From positions 1 to 37,995 of the forward strand of contig JALRKK010000039.1 in assembly GCA_023268935.1 (NCBI GenBank): a DNA stretch of 37,995 bases, given 5' to 3'. Shown here piece after piece: positions 8,143-17,100 of the stretch. Both the position numbers and the translations under genes were made by a program. This DNA is from Glaciecola sp. Its GTDB lineage: Bacteria; Pseudomonadota; Gammaproteobacteria; Enterobacterales; Alteromonadaceae. Under the pieces are notes generated by a model, which worked only from the letters and a program-made list of their open reading frames with translations, had not been told where the DNA came from and made no database searches. Each line of letters opens with the position of its first letter. Within the stretch, counting starts at the first letter, position 1.

Positions 8143-10767
8143 ATGCAATATGATGCAGAACTCAAATCCACTGTCCGTGGATTAGGTGAGTTATTAGGAC
8201 AAACTATTCAAAAGGATTTAGGTCAAGGTTGGCTCGACAAGATTGAGCACGTACGCAAACTAGGACGCCAAGGCCATAAAGGTGATGTTAACGCCAACAC
8301 CGACCTCGCTGCTATTTTTTCCAGCATGAGTGATGATGACCTAATGGTTATTGCCCGTTCATTTGCCCAGTTTTTGAACTTGGCTAACATCGCTGAGCAA
8401 GAGTTTAACGCATCGCAACAGATTGACGATTCGGTAGATACATTATTTGAACATCTCAAAAAGTCTCAAAAATCACCCGAAGATATCTATCAAGCTGTTA
8501 ATGAACTGCATATTGACCTAGTGTTAACCGCACACCCGACGGAAGTTACTCGGCGTACTCTAATCCATAAGCACGCCATGTTGGCAGAGTGTATTCGACG
8601 CCAAAACCGCGAACAACTCAATGAACAAGATAAGCGCCAACTCGCTCATAGGGTAGCAGATTTGGTCGCACAGGCGTGGCACACTGAAGAAATTCGCAAC
8701 CAGCGTCCGACCCCAGTGGATGAAGCTACTTGGGGCTTTTCAGTGATCGAAAACTCGCTATGGGATGCCATCCCTAACTTCATGCGTGATCTAGACCTAA
8801 GGCTGCAACACGAGTACCAAATCAAATTGCCAATTGATGCCAAACCAGTACAAATCAGTTCTTGGATGGGCGGTGACCGCGACGGCAATCCCTTTGTGAC
8901 ACACCAAGTCACACAGACAGTCTTGTACCTAGCTCGCAGAAGAGCCGCCAAATTGTTTGCTCAAGATATCAGTACATTGCAAGTTGAATTGTCTATGTCA
9001 CGATGCTCAGATGAAATCCGTCACAAAGTAGGTGATGTGATGGAACCGTATCGGGCGATATTACGCCCTCTGGTTAAACGGTTACGCGCCACCAAAGATG
9101 GTATTGACGATATTTTGAATGACCGTCCCACTAATCCAGAAAAATGGATCCAAAATCAAGATGAACTGATTGAACCCTTGATGTTGTGTTATCGTTCGTT
9201 GGTGCAAAACGGTATGTCACAGATTGCGAATGGTGCTTTATTAGATACTATCAGACGGGCACATTGTTTTGGTATGCATTTGATCAAATTAGACATACGC
9301 CAAGACTCTGAGCGGCATGCCAATGCCATCGCCGAGGTATGTCAATATCTTGGTTATGGCGATTATGCACAATGGACAGAAGATGAAAAAGTCAGCTTCT
9401 TACTCAAAGAGTTGCAATCCAAACGTCCCTTGTTCCCCAATACCTGGCAAACTGATTGGCAGCCTTCCGCTGAGGTAAAGGAAGTATTAGATACGTGTCA
9501 TACCATTGCTAATAATGATGCGAATGCTTTTGGCATTTATATCATTTCGATGGCTTCTTACGCATCCGATGTATTGGCAGTACAGTTATTACTACAACAA
9601 TGTCGCGTCAATTGGCAGATGCCTGTCGCGCCTTTATTTGAGACGTTAGATGATTTGAATCGTTCAGCTTCAGTGATTGAGCAGCTACTCAAAATAGATG
9701 GCTATCGCAATCGCTTAACCTCCAATCAATATATTATGATTGGTTATTCAGACTCCGCCAAAGACGCTGGCGCTTTAGCGGCTGGATGGGCGCAGTATCA
9801 AGCTCAAGAAGCATTGGTTAATGTCACGCGTGAGGCCAATGTTGGTCTAACGTTATTCCACGGGCGTGGCGGTACTATTGGACGTGGTGGCCTGCCCTCG
9901 CATACCGCTATATTATCCCAACCGCCAGGATCATTGGATGGTGGCTTCCGTATTACCGAGCAAGGTGAAACTATTCGCTACAAATTTGGAATGTCAGCTA
10001 TTGCCAAACGCAGCTTAGGTATTTATGCCAGTGCAATTATAGAAGCCAAGTTGTTCCCACCGCCACAGCCAAAATCTGAATGGCGTGCGGTCATGACACA
10101 AATGGCGGATTATGGACGAGATAACTATCGAGATATCGTTAGAACCGACCCTGAATTTGTGCCGTATTTCCGCCAAGCCACTCCTGAACAAGAGCTTGGC
10201 AAATTGCCACTTGGATCTCGCCCAGCGAAACGCAACCCTCACGGTGGTGTAGAAAGTCTGCGTGCAATCCCTTGGATTTTTGCTTGGGCGCAAACTCGTT
10301 TAGTTCTGCCAGCGTGGTTAGGCGTCATGCCAGCGATTATGCAAACCTATGAAGAGCACGCTGAAACAATTAATGAAATGTTGGCGACTTGGCCATTTTT
10401 TGCATCTCGACTCTCAATGCTGGATATGGTGTTTGCTAAAGCCGATTTGCACATTGCGAAAGCTTATGACGAACGCTTAGTAGAAGATAAACTGCGTCAT
10501 TTTGGTGACAAGTTACGTGCAGAGCTCACTTTTAGCCGAGAAAAGCTCCTAGAACTGACCCACAAAGCGGATGTGTTGCAAGACGATCCGGTGGGTGCAA
10601 ACTCATTGCATATTCGTGCAGATTATCTACAGCCTTTGCATTACTTGCAGATTGAACTGCTCGACCGCATTCGTAAAAATGAAGCCATTGATGGCATGAG
10701 TCCTGCTGAGCGAGCCATGATGGTGACGATTGCCGGAATTGCTATTGGTATTCGCAACACAGGATAG
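8143..10767 (+). CDS. ppc: Phosphoenolpyruvate carboxylase
   Basis: Carboxylates phosphoenolpyruvate with bicarbonate to oxaloacetate, refilling the TCA cycle; cytoplasmic tetramer. The 874 residues compare with 883 in Escherichia coli. Signatures are VLTAHPTEVTRRTL with catalytic His131, SSWMGGDRDGNPFVT, MIGYSDSAKDAG, HGRGGTIGRGGLPSH, GFRITEQGETIRYKFG and the conserved C-terminal NTG. The ATG at 8143 follows AGGA by seven bases. The gene converges on mdh, which acts on the product oxaloacetate, across a bidirectional terminator. The 184 bases upstream of ppc hold no promoter I can defend. Confidence 0.98.
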   Translation: MQYDAELKSTVRGLGELLGQTIQKDLGQGWLDKIEHVRKLGRQGHKGDVNANTDLAAIFSSMSDDDLMVIARSFAQFLNLANIAEQEFNASQQIDDSVDTLFEHLKKSQKSPEDIYQAVNELHIDLVLTAHPTEVTRRTLIHKHAMLAECIRRQNREQLNEQDKRQLAHRVADLVAQAWHTEEIRNQRPTPVDEATWGFSVIENSLWDAIPNFMRDLDLRLQHEYQIKLPIDAKPVQISSWMGGDRDGNPFVTHQVTQTVLYLARRRAAKLFAQDISTLQVELSMSRCSDEIRHKVGDVMEPYRAILRPLVKRLRATKDGIDDILNDRPTNPEKWIQNQDELIEPLMLCYRSLVQNGMSQIANGALLDTIRRAHCFGMHLIKLDIRQDSERHANAIAEVCQYLGYGDYAQWTEDEKVSFLLKELQSKRPLFPNTWQTDWQPSAEVKEVLDTCHTIANNDANAFGIYIISMASYASDVLAVQLLLQQCRVNWQMPVAPLFETLDDLNRSASVIEQLLKIDGYRNRLTSNQYIMIGYSDSAKDAGALAAGWAQYQAQEALVNVTREANVGLTLFHGRGGTIGRGGLPSHTAILSQPPGSLDGGFRITEQGETIRYKFGMSAIAKRSLGIYASAIIEAKLFPPPQPKSEWRAVMTQMADYGRDNYRDIVRTDPEFVPYFRQATPEQELGKLPLGSRPAKRNPHGGVESLRAIPWIFAWAQTRLVLPAWLGVMPAIMQTYEEHAETINEMLATWPFFASRLSMLDMVFAKADLHIAKAYDERLVEDKLRHFGDKLRAELTFSREKLLELTHKADVLQDDPVGANSLHIRADYLQPLHYLQIELLDRIRKNEAIDGMSPAERAMMVTIAGIAIGIRNTG

Positions 10768-10784
10768 GCGAATATATTGCCAAA

Positions 10785-10816
10785 AAAAAGGGTAGCTACT
10801 CATCGCTACCCTTTTT
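10785..10816. terminator. Bidirectional terminator between ppc and mdh
   Basis: AAAAAGGGTAGC (10785-10796) pairs perfectly with GCTACCCTTTTT (10805-10816) around an eight-base loop. There is a run of A on one side and T on the other, so it can end transcription from both convergent genes. Confidence 0.9.
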
Positions 10817-10832
10817 AGTATTCTGCAACAAA

Positions 10833-11771
10833 TTAACCGTTAACGAAATCAACACCTAGTTGAATATCGCCACGTAAGCCATCTAACATGTCCGCTTTCG
10901 CTTGTTGTTCAAATGCACTTAATTCGCCGTAGGATAAAATTTCTTCTACGCCGTTTTTGCCTAGACGAACAGGGTGAGCAAAGAATGCTGCGTCATCAGA
11001 GCCGTCAACTTGTACATAAGTGTACTCAGTAACTTCTTCACCTTGCATTGCTGCAACCAGTGATAAGCAGAAACGCGCCGCCGCTTGACCCATTGATAAT
11101 GTAGCAGAACCGCCACCCGCTTTCGCTTCAACAACCTCAGTACCGGCATTTTGGATACGAGTAGTAAGCGCCGCAACTTCTTCATCAGAGAAAGATGCGC
11201 CTTCAACTTGAGAAAGTAAAGGAAGAATAGTCGTACCTGAGTGACCACCGATTACTGGAACATGAACATTAGCAACGTTTAAGCCTTTTGCTTCTGCGAC
11301 AAATGCTTCTGCACGGATTACGTCAAGCGTGGTCACACCAAACAATTTGTTTTTGTCGTAAACGCCTTTTGCTTTCAAAGTTTCAGCTGCAATCGCAACC
11401 GTTGTGTTCACTGGGTTAGTAATGATGCCAACACATGCGTTTGGACAGTTGTCGGCAATGGCTTCTACTAAGTTTTTAACAATGCCAGCGTTGATATTAA
11501 ATAAATCAGAACGATCCATACCAGGCTTACGAGGCACACCCGCTGGAATCAAAACAATATCACAACCTGTTAATGCGTCTGCTAAATTATCCGCACCATG
11601 ACCGGTTACTGCAACAGCAGTTGGGATGTGGCTTAGATCAACCGCAACACCAGGAACCACTGGAGCAACGTCATATAACGCAAGTTCAGAACCCGCAGGT
11701 AATTGCGTTTTAAGTAATAAAGATAATGCTTGGCCGATACCGCCAGCAGCGCCTAAGACTGCTACTTTCAT
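10833..11771 (-). CDS. mdh: Malate dehydrogenase (NAD-dependent)
   Basis: Interconverts malate and oxaloacetate with NAD in the TCA cycle. The 312 residues equal the Escherichia coli enzyme. The Rossmann loop is [15 protein letters not shown] (3-17). The substrate-binding RKPGMDR gives Arg81 and Arg87, [11 protein letters not shown] contains Asp150 and Arg153, and [12 protein letters not shown] carries catalytic His177. The ATG has a strong GGAGA ribosome-binding site. It is divergent from argR, a common gammaproteobacterial arrangement, and has a leader of about 90 bases from the predicted promoter. Confidence 0.98.
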   Translation of the reverse strand: MKVAVLGAAGGIGQALSLLLKTQLPAGSELALYDVAPVVPGVAVDLSHIPTAVAVTGHGADNLADALTGCDIVLIPAGVPRKPGMDRSDLFNINAGIVKNLVEAIADNCPNACVGIITNPVNTTVAIAAETLKAKGVYDKNKLFGVTTLDVIRAEAFVAEAKGLNVANVHVPVIGGHSGTTILPLLSQVEGASFSDEEVAALTTRIQNAGTEVVEAKAGGGSATLSMGQAAARFCLSLVAAMQGEEVTEYTYVQVDGSDDAAFFAHPVRLGKNGVEEILSYGELSAFEQQAKADMLDGLRGDIQLGVDFVNG

Positions 11772-11866
11772 GTTTTTCTCCTAAACGATAGTAGATAGTG
11801 TGTTGTTGCCTTCCACCCTAATCGACATAGCTTGAGTAAGCAATTGTCCATTAGTTGTAGGTGATA

Positions 11867-11894
11867 GTTATATGTACGAATTGCTTTATTTCAA
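11867..11894 (-). promoter_or_regulatory. Candidate mdh promoter
   Basis: Minus-strand TTGAAA (11894-11889) and TATAAC (11872-11867), spacer 16. A weaker plus-strand pair for argR, TTGCTT (11881-11886) and CAAAAT (11904-11909), overlaps it, so the two divergent promoters may compete. I could not find a convincing ARG box pair here. Confidence 0.4.
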
Positions 11895-11946
11895 GCCCTA
11901 ATGCAAAATACCAATAAAAATAAGTATTCTTGACTAAAGGATCATT

Positions 11947-12411
11947 ATGCCTACCGCCAAACAAGAAGAGTTGATTAAAGCGTTTAAAGCGATTCTTACC
12001 GCCGAAACCTGTGGCTCTCAAAGCGATATTGTTGAACAACTCAAAGCCAGTGGATTTGACAATGTCAGTCAATCAAAAGTCTCTCGCATGCTGACCAAGT
12101 ACGGCGCTGTGCGAACACGAAATGCGCTCGGTGAAATGGTGTATTGCTTGCCGCCCGAATTGGGCATGCCCACTGCCAAGAGCCCTTTAAAACAATTGGT
12201 GTATGATGTTACTCATAACAACGTGATGGTGGTTATTCGCACAAGCCCGGGTGCTGCACAACTCATTGCCAGATTACTGGATTCTCTGGGCAAAAAAGAC
12301 GGCGTTTTGGGCACGATTGCCGGTGATGACACCATTTTTATAGCACCCGCTGACATTGCCAAAATAGACGACGTCTGTCGTTACGTAGAAGATTTATTTG
12401 AAAATGTATAA
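11947..12411 (+). CDS. argR: Arginine repressor ArgR
   Basis: Hexameric transcription factor that represses arginine biosynthesis genes when arginine is bound. The 154 residues are the usual length. The N-terminal winged helix (about 1-75) includes [19 protein letters not shown] and the recognition part [16 protein letters not shown]. The C-terminal oligomerisation and arginine-binding domain holds [18 protein letters not shown] and [13 protein letters not shown], whose GDD residues contact arginine in known structures. Start ATG follows AAGGA by five bases. It is divergent from mdh; the next gene on the same strand begins 48 bases later, with only a small hairpin between (TCCCC-ACT-GGGGA, no T-run), so read-through is possible. 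Confidence 0.96.
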   Translation: MPTAKQEELIKAFKAILTAETCGSQSDIVEQLKASGFDNVSQSKVSRMLTKYGAVRTRNALGEMVYCLPPELGMPTAKSPLKQLVYDVTHNNVMVVIRTSPGAAQLIARLLDSLGKKDGVLGTIAGDDTIFIAPADIAKIDDVCRYVEDLFENV

Positions 12412-12459
12412 CTAAGCGTCTAACCTCCCCACTGGGGAATCGCAACATCACGGAAAATT

Positions 12460-15400
12460 ATGTTAGATAGACGTTTTTTTTATACTTTATTTTTAGCACT
12501 TTCATTAACCGCTTGTGGCGGCGGTGGCGGCAGTTCAACTCCTCCTCCCACCAACACCCCAGGTATCCCTTCACAGCCTACTGCAAGTGACCGAGACGTC
12601 ATTAACAATGGTCTAAATCGCAGCCAAACCGAGCTTGAACGCGCAGCCAAAGGCCTTGTTGATAGCAGCTATACAGGAAGCCAATCCCCATCCACCATGA
12701 GCATGAGCAATGTGTTACAACAATACGATATGCTCATTGGGAATATGCAGATCAATACCGTCGATATTGCACTGGAAAATGCTTTGGATTTTGAAATTGG
12801 TTCTGCAACGAGTTTTTCTAGTGTCTGTAATTATGGTGGCAATATGGCCATCGCAACCAAGCTCAACAGTGATGTAGAAGGCAATATCACCATCAAATTT
12901 AATCGGTGCCAAGCTAACCTTGACATTATTATCAGCGGGCAAATGACAATCGTCATTACCCAGAACACAAACTCATTTATTAGTATGTCTGCTTACTTTA
13001 GCGATATTGCTGTGAATTACTTCGATGAAGTTGTCACCATGAATGGCTTCATAGACACCCGTTTCCCAACTTATGGCGTCACATCAACTGCTTCTGAAAC
13101 ACAAACGATGTACTTGCATTTTGCTCGAGCAGGCGAACCTGATATGTGGCTAGATAGCTCCGCTACGATGTCAGGCAATACTCAATATGGTTTAACGTAT
13201 TCTGGAAATGGTCGATTGTATGTTGCAGACGCAGGATATGTGGATTTTAACTACAGCAACTTTGCTGATTTGAGTCCTTATTCCACTCTTGGCAGTGTTA
13301 CATTTACCGGTTCACAAAAAGCCCGTTTCACCCATGAGATGGCTTCGAACGGTCAAAATGTCATTCGTTTAGAATTAGACGAAAATAACGACGGAACCTA
13401 TGATACCGGTACTTACTTTAGCTCTCCAAACGCCTTAATAGAAGCTGATCCAACAACATTTGTTCTAGTGCCTGTCGCGGACATGTCGATTCCACCAAGT
13501 CCATATTATCCTAACTTTGTCAACTATTCGGCCACTGCTGAAACCCCTATTCAAGTCTATTCAAATGGAGGCCTAGCCAGCGACCCAGATACTCCAGAAA
13601 ATGAATTAACATTCAGCTTTAGATGGTACCTGAATGGGCAAGAGCTCACCGAATATACTGGAGATACGTTACCAGCAGGCATCGCTGTTTACGGTGACAC
13701 CGTCGCAGTCAGTATTGTCGCAAGTGATGGTGGTACTCCAATTGTTGGTCCTCAAAGCAGTATTGCCCTATCCGATACCCCACCACAAATACGCTTTAGT
13801 AATGCACCAACCTCTGCAACCTTGGGTGAAACTGTGATGTTTTCGGTCAGTTTGGTCGACCCAGATTTGGGCAGTAAGCAAACCATACCGGTACAACTTT
13901 CTGGTCCCGAAGGGGCTATCATTGGTGATGATGGTGCCATTGAATGGACGGTTCCAGAATCTCAACTGTTCCCGACTCAATTCTACACATTTACCGTTAC
14001 CGCTCTAGGTTCAAGTTTTGTTGAAGGCGAATTTATTCATTCTATTGAAGTTCATTCGACAGAATCAAACCTAAACACTCTTTCCAAATTTAGCCTAATG
14101 CAAGACGCTTCTTTGATCGCAAAAGGCGATTTTGATGGTGATGGTAAAGTCGAATTAGCGATAAGCAGTTCTAACGGTTTGATTAATATCTTTAAGTATC
14201 AGAACGGCGATTTTACGTTGGCTTGGCACACAGCCTTTAACTACGGGGTACAGGACGTCAGTCGTATCTACGCAGCGGATATTGATGAGGATGGCGCTGA
14301 TGAAATCATCGTTGCCAGTAGCAACAAGATTGTCATCCTTAATGCTTTTCAACATATTGATACTATCGTAAACACCATTGATTACAGCGACTATGAAAAT
14401 CGCTTGTTAGCTGACATCAACAATGATGGTGTACCTGAGATTTTTTATGTAGAAGACGATTACAGCGCTTCCTCGTATCGCGGCAACCTCGTAATGGCCT
14501 ATCTATCGTCCCCAGATAACACACAAATCATTGGCTCAGTTACCGAACGCGTCAATATGATTAAAGTTGGTAACGTCGATAATGACAGTGCTTTAGAACT
14601 CGTCACCAATACCGGCACCATAATTGACCTCGCAACCATGTCTAATCAATGGATGAGCAGTGTGCCATTTGGAGATAACTTGCTGGAGTTAGTTGATGTC
14701 GATAACGATGGGGTTAAAGAAATTATAGGTAATGACCGTTCCTTATACTTGTATCTATACTCGGCCACAGCACAAACCCAGACTCAACTTGATTTTAACG
14801 AGGGTTACTGTGATTTGATGGTGGCTGATGTAACTAACGATGAAAGACCAGAGCTGTTAATGTCTCCATGCTACGGTAACACACCTGTTATTGGAGTGGA
14901 TTTAGCCAATGGTAATCTTGAAACGGTATGGGAATACACGCCACCGGGTGAACAATTTGAAAATGTCTATTTTATGGCATTGGATGATTTTGACAGAGAT
15001 AATGCTGATGAGTTGATTGTCAGCATTAGCGATCGTTACTCTGCACCAAAAAGCTTTTACTCTCTGGACATCACATCTGGTAACAATGAACTAAGACAAT
15101 ACAATAACTTTGTTGAGTTTGAGTCCATCAATGCACTTGGCTGGCATTCAGCGGATGGAGTGAACGACAGCCCAGTTTTTGCCTTGACAACCAACGACTA
15201 CGAATTAAATCGTCAATTCACATGGTGGGACATCAACAACCAAACCGTCAATTCGCCTCGTTTTAGTTCATCTTCATTTCAAGATGTCCATCACAGCCTT
15301 GCTGATATCAATGGTGATGGGGTCAGTGAAATTTTGCTCGGTGCCAATGGTTATGATTCAGGAATGGTTGCGAAGCAAATAACCGATGCTGCGGATCTTT

Positions 15401-16107
15401 ATAGCTACCAGTCGTCAGGCTTTTTTAGTCCTACTGGTACACGTGTTGTTGATTTTGATCAGGATGGTCAACTCGAGTATCTAGCGCTCCATGACAATGT
15501 AATGGCCTTGTATGAGGTTATGGAATCGTCGCCTATCGCAACAAGGACATTATCATCTTACGTCAATGATTGGCTCATCGATGATGCTGGGGCTATCAGC
15601 TATGTGTATGTTTCTCAATACAATCGCATTTCAGTACTGACCCAAAATACCAATGCATTTGCTGAGCTAAGCTTTCTCGATGTGAACTGTCGCAGGATAT
15701 TTCTGCTCAATGATGATACGGATCCCCAAGCAGAACTAGGCTGTGTTGAAGATAGTTATGGTGATGATAGTACGATCAACATTTATGACAATGATGGCGG
15801 TACATTGACTTTGAAACGACAAATGACTTTGCCTATTACAGGCATTGATGAGGTTATCGCTGATCCAACGAGTACAAATGAACAGTCGTTTTTGGTGTAT
15901 TTTACCGTCAATGACCAGTCTTTCTCATACAACTCTCCAGCAACGCGCAGTATTGGCTATATCAGTCGAGATGGAAAGTTAATATGGCGCAGTGCTGGAT
16001 TATTAAACGCCACTCAAGACGCTAATTTGCGCGCCAAACAAAACGCGTCTGGTAAGTTAGAGTTAATCTTCAACACCTTCACAATCGGCTACTGGGTCAA
16101 ACAATAA
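12460..16107 (+). CDS. Large FG-GAP/VCBS-repeat lipoprotein, function unknown
   Basis: Predicted secreted lipoprotein of 1215 residues. The signal peptide ends in the lipobox LTAC, with Cys19 the lipidated residue, followed by a Gly/Ser/Pro/Thr-rich linker to about 44. Residues 45-340 form a domain I do not recognise, rich in aromatic and polar residues and ending with a calcium-loop-like DENNDGTYD. About 345-530 look like two Ig/cadherin-like beta domains. From about 555 to 1010 come repeated DxDxDG-type loops at about 557, 606, 651, 744, 842, 947 and 996, with degenerate copies near 702 and 787. These are the calcium-binding loops of integrin-alpha FG-GAP blades, so a beta-propeller is expected. 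No catalytic motif was seen. Adhesion, polysaccharide binding or partner binding at the cell surface are all possible. It is followed convergently by the GST gene. Confidence 0.8.
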   Translation: MLDRRFFYTLFLALSLTACGGGGGSSTPPPTNTPGIPSQPTASDRDVINNGLNRSQTELERAAKGLVDSSYTGSQSPSTMSMSNVLQQYDMLIGNMQINTVDIALENALDFEIGSATSFSSVCNYGGNMAIATKLNSDVEGNITIKFNRCQANLDIIISGQMTIVITQNTNSFISMSAYFSDIAVNYFDEVVTMNGFIDTRFPTYGVTSTASETQTMYLHFARAGEPDMWLDSSATMSGNTQYGLTYSGNGRLYVADAGYVDFNYSNFADLSPYSTLGSVTFTGSQKARFTHEMASNGQNVIRLELDENNDGTYDTGTYFSSPNALIEADPTTFVLVPVADMSIPPSPYYPNFVNYSATAETPIQVYSNGGLASDPDTPENELTFSFRWYLNGQELTEYTGDTLPAGIAVYGDTVAVSIVASDGGTPIVGPQSSIALSDTPPQIRFSNAPTSATLGETVMFSVSLVDPDLGSKQTIPVQLSGPEGAIIGDDGAIEWTVPESQLFPTQFYTFTVTALGSSFVEGEFIHSIEVHSTESNLNTLSKFSLMQDASLIAKGDFDGDGKVELAISSSNGLINIFKYQNGDFTLAWHTAFNYGVQDVSRIYAADIDEDGADEIIVASSNKIVILNAFQHIDTIVNTIDYSDYENRLLADINNDGVPEIFYVEDDYSASSYRGNLVMAYLSSPDNTQIIGSVTERVNMIKVGNVDNDSALELVTNTGTIIDLATMSNQWMSSVPFGDNLLELVDVDNDGVKEIIGNDRSLYLYLYSATAQTQTQLDFNEGYCDLMVADVTNDERPELLMSPCYGNTPVIGVDLANGNLETVWEYTPPGEQFENVYFMALDDFDRDNADELIVSISDRYSAPKSFYSLDITSGNNELRQYNNFVEFESINALGWHSADGVNDSPVFALTTNDYELNRQFTWWDINNQTVNSPRFSSSSFQDVHHSLADINGDGVSEILLGANGYDSGMVAKQITDAADLYSYQSSGFFSPTGTRVVDFDQDGQLEYLALHDNVMALYEVMESSPIATRTLSSYVNDWLIDDAGAISYVYVSQYNRISVLTQNTNAFAELSFLDVNCRRIFLLNDDTDPQAELGCVEDSYGDDSTINIYDNDGGTLTLKRQMTLPITGIDEVIADPTSTNEQSFLVYFTVNDQSFSYNSPATRSIGYISRDGKLIWRSAGLLNATQDANLRAKQNASGKLELIFNTFTIGYWVKQ

Positions 16108-16126
16108 ACCTAGGGGCATGAAGGAG

Positions 16127-16972
16127 CTAACGCAAGTGCTCAGGAAAATCTTGGGCACTGTGTCTTTGGGCAAGTTGAACATTTTCCTCACCCCAAACCT
16201 TGTTGACTAAGCGCCCCCGCTTAACAGCTTTACGATCATTGAGTTGCTTCGCCCAGCGCTGCACGTGCTCGTATTCGTGCACCGACAAAAACTCAGCCGC
16301 TTCGTACAGTTTCCCCAAAACGAGATTGCCATACCAAGGCCAGATTGCCATGTCGGCAATCGTGTAGTCAGGTCCAGCGACAAACTCATATTGCGCTAAT
16401 TGTTTATCCAAGACGTCCAATTGACGTTTTACTTCCATTGCATAGCGATTGATTGGGTATTCGTATTTTTGAGGGGCATACGCATAAAAATGGCCAAAAC
16501 CACCTCCTAAAAAAGGCGCCGACCCCATCTGCCAAAATAACCAATTTAACGTTTCGGTTCGCTTCGCCCCTTTTGCCGGTAGAAACGCATCAAATCTCTC
16601 AGCCAAATGCATCATGATACTGGCCGATTCAAACACGCGAATCGATGTCTCACCAGAGTAATCCCATAACGCTGGAATTTTGGAGTTTGGATTGGCCTCA
16701 ACAAAGCCACTGGTAAACTGATCGCCCTCTTGAATATTGACAAGCCACGCATCGTATTCAGCATCGGTAAAGCCCAACGCGAGCAATTCCTCAAATAAAA
16801 TAGTCACTTTGACCCCATTCGGCGTCGCGAGCGAATACAGTTGAAATGGGTGAGTGCCTCTTGGTAAGTCAGCGTCTTTCGTCGCCCCTGAAATTGGACG
16901 ATTAATGTTGGCAAATTTACCACCATTGGCACTGTCCCATGTCCACACTTTTGGAGGAGTATAGGTTGTCAT
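16127..16972 (-). CDS. yghU: Glutathione S-transferase-like protein, YghU family (disulfide-bond oxidoreductase)
   Basis: Cytoplasmic nu-class GST; Escherichia coli YghU and YfcG bind two glutathiones and have disulfide-bond reductase activity. The 281 residues align from end to end by motif: VWTWDSANGGKFANINRP near the N-terminus, HPFQLYSLATPNGVKVTI, NPNSKIPALWD and RVFESASIMMHLAE in the thioredoxin-like half. The helical half carries RTETLNWLFWQ, APFLGGGFGHFYAYAP, EFVAGPDYTIADMAIWPWYG and AVKRGRLVN. The ATG is preceded by AAGGATATTGCA, a usable ribosome-binding site. It converges on the FG-GAP gene with 19 bases between the stops. YghU is preferred to YfcG because of the long N-terminal extension and length. 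Confidence 0.92.
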   Translation of the reverse strand: MTTYTPPKVWTWDSANGGKFANINRPISGATKDADLPRGTHPFQLYSLATPNGVKVTILFEELLALGFTDAEYDAWLVNIQEGDQFTSGFVEANPNSKIPALWDYSGETSIRVFESASIMMHLAERFDAFLPAKGAKRTETLNWLFWQMGSAPFLGGGFGHFYAYAPQKYEYPINRYAMEVKRQLDVLDKQLAQYEFVAGPDYTIADMAIWPWYGNLVLGKLYEAAEFLSVHEYEHVQRWAKQLNDRKAVKRGRLVNKVWGEENVQLAQRHSAQDFPEHLR

Positions 16973-17041
16973 TGCAATATCCTTTTTTAATTAATGAGTA
17001 CGATAATAGACCTGATTTTGGCTCACTAATTTCACACATAC

Positions 17042-17073
17042 AAAAAAGCCCTAGATTGTTTCCAATCCAGGGC
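17042..17073 (-). terminator. Terminator of the Oar-like receptor gene
   Basis: On the minus strand GCCCTGGATTG and CAATCTAGGGC form an 11-position stem with one mismatch and a four-base loop, followed by six T (17047-17042). It begins 27 bases after the receptor stop. Confidence 0.88.
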
Positions 17074-17100
17074 CGACTTTACAACAAATGGTTGTTCAGA

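Noticed and set aside
11772-11946. ARG boxes for ArgR autoregulation
   Set aside because: No pair of 18-bp sites close to the consensus was found; AT-rich partial matches such as around 11915-11935 are too weak.
12412-12459. Terminator between argR and the FG-GAP gene
   Set aside because: The hairpin TCCCC-ACT-GGGGA has only five pairs and no T-run.
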